A stretch of DNA of 64,000 nt from Tritrichomonas musculus (Eukaryota > Parabasalia > Tritrichomonadida > Tritrichomonadidae), in NCBI GenBank assembly GCA_039105265.1, contig JAPFFF010000102.1:1-64000 (forward strand). The letters are read 5' to 3'. Made by a program: the position numbers and the translations under genes. Of the stretch, positions 8,999-15,463 are shown piece after piece. Each line of letters starts with the position of its first letter. Position 1 is the first letter of the stretch. The notes under the pieces are model-generated. The model made no database searches. It was given only the letters and a program-made list of their open reading frames with translations, and was not told where the DNA came from.

Positions 8999-11041
8999 TT
9001 ACTCATTAACTTGACTGCCAGCTGGCGTTTCATCATCAACATATTCTAATCCATTCAAACTAAGTTTAAAGTATGTATCTCTTGTGAGCCATAATTGAGT
9101 TGGAGGTGGATGCACTGTACCTTCTTCGTTAACATTATAGTAAGTATCATTTGGACCTGTATATATTGGTTGACCATTAACCTGAACTTGGATATTTCCA
9201 AATCCACCATCCAATCCATCGTAGCAATATCCTGCTGAAGCACGTTCTGTTTGAATATTGAAAACAAAGCTAGAAGCATCACTTAAAGTATTTCTATAGC
9301 GAACTCCATTTGCGTCATTCTTTGGCATTGTCATACTATCTTCAAATTCTTTTGTGCATTGTAATGTGATTCCGTCAAGGTCTCCAGCAGTTAATTGATT
9401 TTCAAAGAATCTTGCACCAATTGTGCTAACATTTTCATCTGGGAAGTTCTTACCTCCAATATTGAGATAACAATTTTGATATACTGGATTTTCGAAAACA
9501 GTGAGGTCATTATGATGCTTTGGAAACATAATTGACATTGTAGTAACATTAATTAATGGGATATTCAAAGTAGATTTGATACCATTTGCTGCAGGAGCAA
9601 TTGGGAATGAATGGTAATCAACTTTTTGGGATGGGATTATAATTCCTTCACGAAGAATATTTTCAATACCTCTGCGAGTAGATTCACAGACACCATATCC
9701 TTGCATATTTGATTTACATAATGTGATTGTCATTCTGTTTACAGTTAATGTAGCTTTCTGTGATGAATATGTTTCGTTGTGAAGTTGTGATTTAGCATCA
9801 TGAATTGCTTGAAGAGTCTGTTTAGCAGAAACAATTGGTGTTTTAACAATTTGCCAAGCATAATATCTTCCATTTTTGTCAGCATGATTTAATGGTGGTA
9901 ATGTTACAGCAGGATTATGAACACAAATTTCTTCATCAGTTGCACCTGGTTGTAATCCAAATTCTTCAAATTCTTCCTTTGTGTAACTGAAATTGAATTC
10001 CAAATCTGTAAGAATATCAGTGTAACCAGTACTTCCATCATCATTATCCCATTGTTCACCAATTCGATATTGAATCTTATACTTGATAGGTGTTGGGGTT
10101 GGTTCAGGAGATGGAGACGGTGATGGGTCAGGTGTTGGAGATGGTGATGGGTCTGGTGTTGGAGATGGGTCTGGAGATGGAGCACCAGGACCTGGAATTA
10201 TAGCTTCATTACCAATTTGTGTAAATTGATGTTTCAAGTGACCGCGGGCCTTTATTTCTTTCAATCTTTCTAATTCTGCAGATGAGATACTATCATTATC
10301 TTCTAGATAAGCTTTTGTTTCAGCAACAGTATAAGGGTCTATAGCGGCCCAAACTAATCCTGCGGGTGATACTTGGAAACGAATTGATAAATCACCTATG
10401 ATACCATTAGGGAATAAATCGAATGCTTGTAATGCAAGTAAATCATCAAATGGAACGTTCAAATCAAATTCAACTTGGGATTTACCATTAGATTTGAATG
10501 AATTGAGGTTAACATAAGCACCAGCAACAGTTTGTGAATAATTTGAAACGTTTTCCCAAAGTGAATGTACAAAACGCCTACGTTTCTTCTCAGTCTCTGG
10601 TTTAACAGTGGAATACAAAAACCCTTCACGAATGCATTCATTTTGCTGATATCCAACGTTTACATTATTATGGAGAATCTCCAAACGGTCAAACAATTGA
10701 TTAGAAGATTTGAGCCCGACAAATAATTTGTAGAAGTTATTTGGGTCATCAATTTGTTGTAATTTTGCTAAATCAGTATTGAGTTGTAAATCTAGTTTGA
10801 TGTGAAAGGTGAGGAATCCTTTATCAACATCACTAATGAAGTGGTCAGGATGTGTTAAACTGATTTGGGAATACTGTCCTTGATGAAATGGTGCAGGTTG
10901 GTCATGACAATCAACTGTTCTGAATGAAAATGAGCGTGTACCATCATTAGTGTTAATCATTTCACGCATCTTATTAAAAGTGTCAAGTACATTCCCAGCT
11001 TCGATTTTGTAATTATGTGCTCTTTCGTTGCGATACAACAT
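8999..11041 (-). CDS. Probable major capsid protein (element A)
   Basis: A 680-residue protein that is strongly conserved in both families, the size expected for the double jelly-roll major capsid proteins of Polintons. Well-conserved blocks include RSFSFRTVDCHDQPAPF, LTHPDHFISDVDKGFLTFHIK, VEFDLNVPFDDLLALQAFDLFP, ENPVYQNCYLNIGGKNFP and TYFKLSLNGLEYVDDE. A proline-rich linker of PDPSP(S/T)P-type repeats lies at about residues 284-323, exactly where the family-2 protein has different sequence, so this is probably a surface loop. The start follows a T7 tract by about ten bases. Assignment as capsid rests on size, conservation, beta-rich character and position. No structural test is possible here. 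Confidence 0.75.
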   Translation of the reverse strand: MLYRNERAHNYKIEAGNVLDTFNKMREMINTNDGTRSFSFRTVDCHDQPAPFHQGQYSQISLTHPDHFISDVDKGFLTFHIKLDLQLNTDLAKLQQIDDPNNFYKLFVGLKSSNQLFDRLEILHNNVNVGYQQNECIREGFLYSTVKPETEKKRRRFVHSLWENVSNYSQTVAGAYVNLNSFKSNGKSQVEFDLNVPFDDLLALQAFDLFPNGIIGDLSIRFQVSPAGLVWAAIDPYTVAETKAYLEDNDSISSAELERLKEIKARGHLKHQFTQIGNEAIIPGPGAPSPDPSPTPDPSPSPTPDPSPSPSPEPTPTPIKYKIQYRIGEQWDNDDGSTGYTDILTDLEFNFSYTKEEFEEFGLQPGATDEEICVHNPAVTLPPLNHADKNGRYYAWQIVKTPIVSAKQTLQAIHDAKSQLHNETYSSQKATLTVNRMTITLCKSNMQGYGVCESTRRGIENILREGIIIPSQKVDYHSFPIAPAANGIKSTLNIPLINVTTMSIMFPKHHNDLTVFENPVYQNCYLNIGGKNFPDENVSTIGARFFENQLTAGDLDGITLQCTKEFEDSMTMPKNDANGVRYRNTLSDASSFVFNIQTERASAGYCYDGLDGGFGNIQVQVNGQPIYTGPNDTYYNVNEEGTVHPPPTQLWLTRDTYFKLSLNGLEYVDDETPAGSQVNE

Positions 11042-11065
11042 TTATGATACAAAAAAAGTACTTAT
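11042..11065 (-). promoter_or_regulatory. T-tract upstream of the capsid gene
   Basis: Read on the minus strand, a run of seven T's lies about ten bases before the capsid ATG. Similar T6-T7 runs precede the integrase, 84-, 144-, 148-, 220- and 331-aa, membrane-peptide, KilA-N and polymerase genes of family 1, at about 8-22 bases from the ATG. This suggests a shared promoter or leader element. Confidence 0.5.
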
Positions 11066-11092
11066 TACAGGACTTTTTTCATTATAAAAACA

Positions 11093-11347
11093 ATGGGTAT
11101 CGGAATCTTCAAGAAAATGAAAAATGCTTTTAAATCAGTTGGCAATACAATTAAGAATGTTGCAACTAAAGTCGGTAAAGCGCTTCCTAAAGTTGTTGAA
11201 ATTGGTAAAAGAGTTACCAGTGCGGTAAAGCCTGTTTTAGGTGATATACCTCTTATTGGAGACACTATAAGAGCAATTGACACAGGGTTGAATGTTGTCG
11301 ATAGAGGAATGAGAATTGGTAAGAGCTTGATAAATGAAGTAGAATAA
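11093..11347 (+). CDS. 84-aa cationic amphipathic protein, possible membrane-active virion peptide (element A)
   Basis: Starts MGIGIFKKMKNAFKSV, with regularly spaced hydrophobic and lysine residues that would form an amphipathic helix over the first 40 residues. Two further Gly/Val/Ile-rich segments follow (LGDIPLIGDTIRAIDTGLNVV). A homologue with the same MGIGIF start lies at 22555, also immediately next to the capsid gene and divergent from it. Position and character recall the small lytic or core proteins of adenoviruses and other double jelly-roll viruses (protein VI- or pX-like), but no homology is claimed. It is encoded divergently from the capsid gene with a 51-bp gap. Confidence 0.75.
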   Translation: MGIGIFKKMKNAFKSVGNTIKNVATKVGKALPKVVEIGKRVTSAVKPVLGDIPLIGDTIRAIDTGLNVVDRGMRIGKSLINEVE

Positions 11348-11373
11348 AAACAAAATAATTTTTTTGAAAATAA

Positions 11374-11820
11374 ATGGAATTGGAAGTAATTAACGAAATA
11401 ACTGAAGAAACAAAAAACTTCAAATCCATCGAAGAATTTAATTTGTTCTACCAGAAGCACAAGGACGAGATGAATGGACGCACCACACAGTACCTCAATA
11501 AAGTATATAAGATTATTACCCCCGATGGTGTTGAATATAGAATAACAAAAAAGAATTGTTCGAAAGAAGGAAATAAGAGAGTTGGGGGTGATATATTTCT
11601 AAAAAAAGTGTTTAAAAAGGAAGACCTAAAAGAGTTAGAACAAGATGTTATCAGAGCTGATATTGAAAGTGTGAAGGGTGAGATTAAGCAGATGATATCG
11701 CGCATTCATGCGAATGAGCTTCTAGTGAATCGTATTGAGCAATCAGAGAAAAAAATAATAGAACTAACATCAACTGTGAATCAGATAGCTAAATATATTA
11801 ATACTATGAATAATATGTAG
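11374..11820 (+). CDS. 148-aa conserved protein with C-terminal coiled coil (element A)
   Basis: The N-terminal half has a conserved block, KSIEEFNLFYQKHKDEM, then TTQYLNKVYKIITPDG and a basic RITKKNC...GGDIFLKK stretch. The C-terminal half has heptad-like spacing (DVIRADIESVKGEIKQMISRI) suggesting a coiled coil. The family-2 homologue is at 22839, in the same position between the amphipathic protein and the 77-aa gene. No family is recognised. It could be a small nucleic-acid-binding or scaffolding protein. A T7 tract lies just upstream of the ATG. Confidence 0.7.
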   Translation: MELEVINEITEETKNFKSIEEFNLFYQKHKDEMNGRTTQYLNKVYKIITPDGVEYRITKKNCSKEGNKRVGGDIFLKKVFKKEDLKELEQDVIRADIESVKGEIKQMISRIHANELLVNRIEQSEKKIIELTSTVNQIAKYINTMNNM

Positions 11821-11821
11821 C

Positions 11822-12055
11822 TTAAATCTTCCTATTAATTGGGACCACTGAATGGTTTAAAGAATATGTATGATAGTTGAGTTTTTTTGTAGTTATTGGA
11901 GGTTTTTCATGGTTTATAGTTCCCTTCAAATCTCTCTTCTTGATTATAGGTGCAGAATTGATTCTGGTACGCTCTTTTTGCATTTCCAATTGAAGTCTAT
12001 CGTAGAAATTCATTCTTTTATCATCTCTTATCGTGCGTCTCTGTTGAAAAGACAT
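11822..12055 (-). CDS. 77-aa conserved basic protein (element A)
   Basis: Short, lysine- and arginine-rich protein with a conserved core, RRTIRDDKRMNFYDRLQLEMQK, followed by RTRINSAP. The homologue at 23328-23561 keeps DDKHKNHFDRLQLTMQKNRTKINSAP, so the reading frame is real despite its length. It converges on the 148-aa gene and diverges from the 76-aa gene, in the same arrangement in both families. Function unknown. Confidence 0.65.
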   Translation of the reverse strand: MSFQQRRTIRDDKRMNFYDRLQLEMQKERTRINSAPIIKKRDLKGTINHEKPPITTKKLNYHTYSLNHSVVPINRKI

Positions 12056-12071
12056 TTTTGTATTGAAATAA

Positions 12072-12302
12072 ATGACTGAATTAAGTGATTATAAGAGGGA
12101 AATTCCTGAACTTAAAAGAATCAAACGAGCGCTAAAAGAGAAATGCTACGACTATAAACAGCATCTCAATAACGTAAAATCAGGTATGCTTGGCTCAAAT
12201 GGATTAGCAGTAAGAGAATCGTTAATTGAAGATATTGAATCTTTAAAAGAGAAAGTTCACAAACTCGAAAAAGAATTTGATAGATTAACCAATAAAGAGT
12301 AA
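12072..12302 (+). CDS. 76-aa conserved coiled-coil protein (element A)
   Basis: Almost entirely helical, charged protein: ELSDYKREIPELKRIKRALKEKCY at the N terminus and a heptad-like ESLKEKVHKLEKEFDRL at the C terminus. The middle GMLGS(N/D)GLAVRESLIEDI is near-identical in the family-2 homologue at 23576, showing selection on the protein. It starts 16 bp from the divergent 77-aa gene. Possible scaffold or spacer; unknown family. Confidence 0.7.
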   Translation: MTELSDYKREIPELKRIKRALKEKCYDYKQHLNNVKSGMLGSNGLAVRESLIEDIESLKEKVHKLEKEFDRLTNKE

Positions 12303-12329
12303 GATGTACAGAGATTTTTTTGCACTGAA

Positions 12330-12992
12330 ATGTCAAGTATTATGAATAAAGCACGTATATTATCTTCAGAAAACGATGCAAGTGTAAAACAGAGTCAAGA
12401 AACAAATATAGAAATCAAATTAGCTCCTCAAAGAGGAAGTGCAGTAGCATATCCACAAATACCGTCATTTGATGGGAGGAACGCACCACAACCACAAAAT
12501 GTAAATTTTACTATACCACAGACCCCACAGGAGGGGTTTGCTTCTCAATACATACCTCAAACCAACAGTGTTGCCCAAGACAGCACCGTAGGTGAGTCTT
12601 CCTTTGGAAGCCGAGGAACACCTTTGGTGGGGAACGTAGAACGTTCCTTTGCAGATTTAGGAAATGAGTTGGATACACTTGAAAAGAAAAACAAATTTTT
12701 GGAGTTGCTTGTTGGGATGTATGAGAATAACCCATTAAAGGTAAACTCTTATGTAGTATGTAAATCAACCTTATTAATGGATATGATAAAGCTGTTGACA
12801 GATTGTGATAAAGTTGATTTGGTTATTGAAGATGAAGAACCTGGTTGTTGTGTTGCTAGTGTTGCAAAACTGATAAAGATTGATAAGATATTAATCACTA
12901 AAGATGGTAAATCCGAAGAACTAAAATACTGCTACAATCATGTCTATACAGAGTTTGTCAAATACGCAATATCACTCAAATATTGTTGCTAA
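12330..12992 (+). CDS. 220-aa unidentified protein (element A)
   Basis: The N-terminal half is Gln/Pro/Ser-rich low complexity and holds a cluster of mini-hairpin insertions at 12598-12647. The C-terminal half from about residue 110 is compact and conserved: DKVDLVIEDEEPGCC, LIKIDKILITKDG, YNHVYTEFVKYAISLKYCC. The same C-terminal part occurs in element C at 34995-35180, again directly upstream of the membrane peptide and ATPase, so the three genes form a conserved block. No family recognised. A T7 tract lies upstream of the ATG. Confidence 0.65.
   Translation: MSSIMNKARILSSENDASVKQSQETNIEIKLAPQRGSAVAYPQIPSFDGRNAPQPQNVNFTIPQTPQEGFASQYIPQTNSVAQDSTVGESSFGSRGTPLVGNVERSFADLGNELDTLEKKNKFLELLVGMYENNPLKVNSYVVCKSTLLMDMIKLLTDCDKVDLVIEDEEPGCCVASVAKLIKIDKILITKDGKSEELKYCYNHVYTEFVKYAISLKYCC
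12598..12647. repeat. Run of three perfect triloop hairpins inside a coding region
   Basis: Within the 220-aa gene lie CTTCC-TTT-GGAAG (12598-12610), CACC-TTT-GGTG (12619-12629) and GGAACGT-AGA-ACGTTCC (12631-12647). All are perfect stems with three-base loops, and the reading frame stays open across them. Confidence 0.85.
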
Positions 12993-13050
12993 TTACTTTT
13001 TCTTAATAAGAAATGACTTACTTTTAGTAAGGCTTTTTTTCGAAGGAAAA

Positions 13051-13182
13051 ATGTTTTGTGAGATACTTTTATGTATGATTCTAGCTGTTAATGTTATGGA
13101 GTTATTTGTGATAATATCAGCATTGAAACCTGATGAACCACCTGAATTAAGTGAAGAGATGCGACAGAAACTTTATTGCTAA
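13051..13182 (+). CDS. 43-aa single-pass membrane peptide (element A)
   Basis: Very short gene starting MFCEILLCMILAVNVMELF, a hydrophobic segment of about 25 residues long enough to span a membrane, followed by a conserved acidic tail PDEPPELSEEMRQKLYC. A homologue with the same layout and a matching tail lies at 34853-34984 on the minus strand in element C. It lies between the 220-aa gene and the ATPase, ending 3 bp before the ATPase ATG, so co-expression with the ATPase is likely. A longer in-frame extension from 12940 overlaps the previous gene and is less likely; a T7 tract precedes the chosen ATG. Confidence 0.7.
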   Translation: MFCEILLCMILAVNVMELFVIISALKPDEPPELSEEMRQKLYC

Positions 13183-13185
13183 GAA

Positions 13186-14094
13186 ATGCTTAAACCTACA
13201 AAGTTTGATTATTCGACAGTGTTTTTTTCAGATTCTAGTGATTCAGAAGAGCTATTTCCTGAACCTCAGGTAAAACCCTTTTTTAACATCGACATTGAGA
13301 TGAGTAAAGCGTATAAAAAAAATGAATCCAAGATATTGAGTGAATCTATTAGACCAATTGCTAATGGTATCTACGCAAATTATAATTCATTAAACATCAT
13401 TGTTGGAGCTCAAGGAAAGGGTAAATCTCATATTGTATTGCGTGATATTATTCAAATATCAAGAATCCCTGGTGCTGCTCATTTAATTGTTTATATTAGT
13501 AAGAATGGAGTTATAAATGATTCAACATTTGAAGCACAGCGAGAATTGATTAAACTTCCTGTGAAAGTCATATCTGATTCAAATGCTGAGAATTACTTAA
13601 AAGAACTTGATTTATGGAAAGAATTGTATGATAAATACGTTAATAATAATGCTCGATTAGATGACAGCTCTGCTGGCCCAAGCTTTGCTTGTGAAGAGAA
13701 GATAAATAAGATGCTCTCCTTTTTATGTATTTCACAGTTGAACTCCTCAAAAAGTCCTCTAAATACCATCATTTTATGTGAGGATTTCATTAAATCAAAG
13801 CTATTAAAATCAGCTTATTTTACCAATTATATCACTCAATTACGGCACAAACATTCTATTGTCTATGTTAATGTTCAATTCTTTAAAGCAATACCGACGG
13901 AATTCAAGAATAATTGTACATCTTTCTTCATATTTAATGGATTCTCACGACAGAAAATGGGTTATATATACCAACAAGTTGTTATGCCAATTGAATTCGA
14001 AGATTTGTGGAGGAGATATTGTTGTATGAAAAATCATGATTTCATCTTGGTGAACACACGAGAAGGTAGTATAGAGTTTATTAGTTGTGTGTAA
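13186..14094 (+). CDS. FtsK/HerA-type DNA-packaging ATPase (element A)
   Basis: The 302-residue A32-like ATPase that pumps element DNA into capsids in Polintons and related viruses. Walker A is at about residues 74-81 (GAQGKGKS), preceded by the hydrophobic strand LNIIV. Walker B is near residue 200 (NTIILCED). A later strand-helix block, RHKHSIVYVNVQFFKAIPTEFKN, ends in a sensor-like asparagine, and FIFNGFSRQKMGYIYQQV follows. The homologue at 33913-34827 matches over its length. Relative to that copy, this one has extra residues around 160 with a mini-hairpin (AAGC-TTT-GCTT). It starts just downstream of the membrane peptide gene. Confidence 0.9.
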   Translation: MLKPTKFDYSTVFFSDSSDSEELFPEPQVKPFFNIDIEMSKAYKKNESKILSESIRPIANGIYANYNSLNIIVGAQGKGKSHIVLRDIIQISRIPGAAHLIVYISKNGVINDSTFEAQRELIKLPVKVISDSNAENYLKELDLWKELYDKYVNNNARLDDSSAGPSFACEEKINKMLSFLCISQLNSSKSPLNTIILCEDFIKSKLLKSAYFTNYITQLRHKHSIVYVNVQFFKAIPTEFKNNCTSFFIFNGFSRQKMGYIYQQVVMPIEFEDLWRRYCCMKNHDFILVNTREGSIEFISCV

Positions 14095-14122
14095 AAAAAT
14101 ATTGTGTTCAAAGTATATTTTT

Positions 14123-14581
14123 TTAGTCTAATACAATATTTTGATGAGTACCCTTAAATATTGTTGGTTCTGGTATATCATATTTCTCTCTTAGCTTTAA
14201 TAACATATCGTGGTTTGTTTTGTTGATTCGTTCAATAGAATAGTTATAATATTCATGTTCTTTATATACTTGCTTTTCTGTATTACCGTTAACAAAGAAC
14301 TCTAATGAATTACAGTTAATTCTTCTCCTTGTATTTGATGTTAAAACGACGTGCTCAAACCCCATTTCTTTGATTTTATCTGGGTAGAATCTAATTGTTT
14401 TATCCGGTGTTTGTAGTGAAATGTATAACACTTTCGCAATAAAACTCGATTTGTTGATAATAGGATATTTTTCGCAAAGCAGTGTGAAATCACATTTATT
14501 GAAATCATCAGGGTTTTCCAATAGTGAGATAAGATTGTTGATATATTCGAAAACTCTAAGTGATTTGCTATTGCAAGCCAT
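14123..14581 (-). CDS. 152-aa conserved Maverick protein (element A)
   Basis: Compact protein with FEYINNLISLLE, CDFTLLCEKYPI, AKVLYISLQTPDKTIRFYPDKI and VLTSNTRRRINCNSLEFFVNG, ending in IFKGTHQNIVLD. The family-2 homologue at 33461-33916 shares most of these blocks and the same C terminus. In both families it converges tail-to-tail with the packaging ATPase, and in family 1 it is the last gene before the terminal repeat. No family recognised. Close linkage to the ATPase suggests a packaging or terminal-repeat function. Confidence 0.72.
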   Translation of the reverse strand: MACNSKSLRVFEYINNLISLLENPDDFNKCDFTLLCEKYPIINKSSFIAKVLYISLQTPDKTIRFYPDKIKEMGFEHVVLTSNTRRRINCNSLEFFVNGNTEKQVYKEHEYYNYSIERINKTNHDMLLKLREKYDIPEPTIFKGTHQNIVLD

Positions 14582-14626
14582 TTTGTAATGAAATAAAAAT
14601 TTAAAAAAATATTTGATTTACTGTTT

Positions 14627-14854
14627 GGCTGTCAATTGGAGGCTCAAATTATTCGACTCCAAAAAAGTGCTAGAAATCATTGAGTTTCATAGTTGGGGCT
14701 CACAGTGTTGTAGACAGTGAGCTAGAAAACCTTGAGTTCTGAAAATGGGGTTAAAAATAAGGAAAATCGCATGAAACCCTTGAGCGACTAACATGGGGTA
14801 GGCCGTCAGATGTGATTAATTATCTGACCCCCAATACGCACATACTACACTACT
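14627..14854. repeat. Right terminal inverted repeat of element A (228 bp)
   Basis: The reverse complement matches 46449-46676 in element D. The tip (reading inward AGTAGTGTAGTATGTGCG) abuts element B sequence at 14855. Inside are three degenerate tandem units starting near 14669, 14721 and 14769 (GCTAGAAA...TTGAG...GGGG), 48-52 bp apart, and a hairpin with six-base arms GCTCAC/GTGAGC at 14698-14722. Such repeats could be binding sites for replication or integration proteins. Confidence 0.9.
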
Positions 14855-15442
14855 TCCGGTATCATAATTTTCGCAATCAATATAAAATCCATAGCGAATG
14901 AGGTCTGATAATAGTTTATCACAATTTTGATTGAGAAATTGAGACAAATATGGACCATTGCTTTTAAAATCAATATTCTCTCCTCCGGCTTGTAACGGAA
15001 TATCATTTATGATATTGTCTTTTGAAATATATTTGCCTTCAGCGACTGTTTTCGTTTCATACTTATCTAATTCATAAGCCAATTCATCCTCATCAACAAA
15101 CTTCTCATCAGCTTGTGCGCTTGTATAATACGCTGTTAAGTCAACAGGTTCAGGAATATCTGTCTTCAATGCATATCCTTTTAATGCTTCATTTATTTTT
15201 GTCGTCAACGATTCTTCATTAATCAAGTCATCAGGTATATCAGTTGATAAAGCGTAATTGTTGATGACATAATCACGCAATCCGTTAACAGCTTCATTCA
15301 ATTGTTCCTCTGTGATTCCGTGACCGTTCGATGAATCACCTTTGATAACATAATTATCGACATATCTTTTAATGTATTCGTTAATTAATCCGTCAATAGT
15401 ATTTGTTTTTGTTACGTGACCGCTCTGCTCGATCGTAAACAT
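14855..15442 (-). CDS. Fibre-like protein, N-terminal part (element B), interrupted by element A
   Basis: Starts MFTIEQSGHVTKTNTIDGLINEYIKRYVDNYV, nearly identical to the element C fibre, and continues with the repeated ALSTDIPDDLINEESL and YYTSAQADEKFVDEDELAYEL modules. The gene is interrupted at 14855 by the right end of element A; the open frame runs on a few codons into the repeat. It diverges from the 835-aa gene, as the fibre does in the other elements. Confidence 0.75.
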
Positions 15443-15463
15443 CAATTTATTAGAAACTAAACA

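Larger units (their letters stand above)
1..14854 (+). mobile_element. Maverick/Polinton element A (family 1), right part
   Basis: Large virus-like DNA transposon running off the left edge. The visible gene order is fibre, 886 aa, 331 aa, 130 aa, integrase, KilA-N, capsid, six small proteins, packaging ATPase and a 152-aa protein, followed by a 228-bp terminal inverted repeat. The integrase, ATPase and capsid-like set identifies the Maverick/Polinton class. Positions 1 to about 11866 are nearly identical to 52135-64000 of element D, with only a handful of differences, so the copy is very young. What is visible looks whole. Its right tip lies inside the fibre gene of element B, so A is nested in B. 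Confidence 0.9.

Noticed and set aside
11065-11460. Minus-strand frame opposite the 84-aa gene
   Set aside because: It is the antisense shadow of the conserved amphipathic protein; only the plus-strand protein is conserved in family 2.
14123-14581. The 152-aa protein as the missing Polinton cysteine protease
   Set aside because: No His-Trp..Asp..Gln..Cys pattern of adenain-like enzymes is seen, and the family-2 homologue also lacks it.
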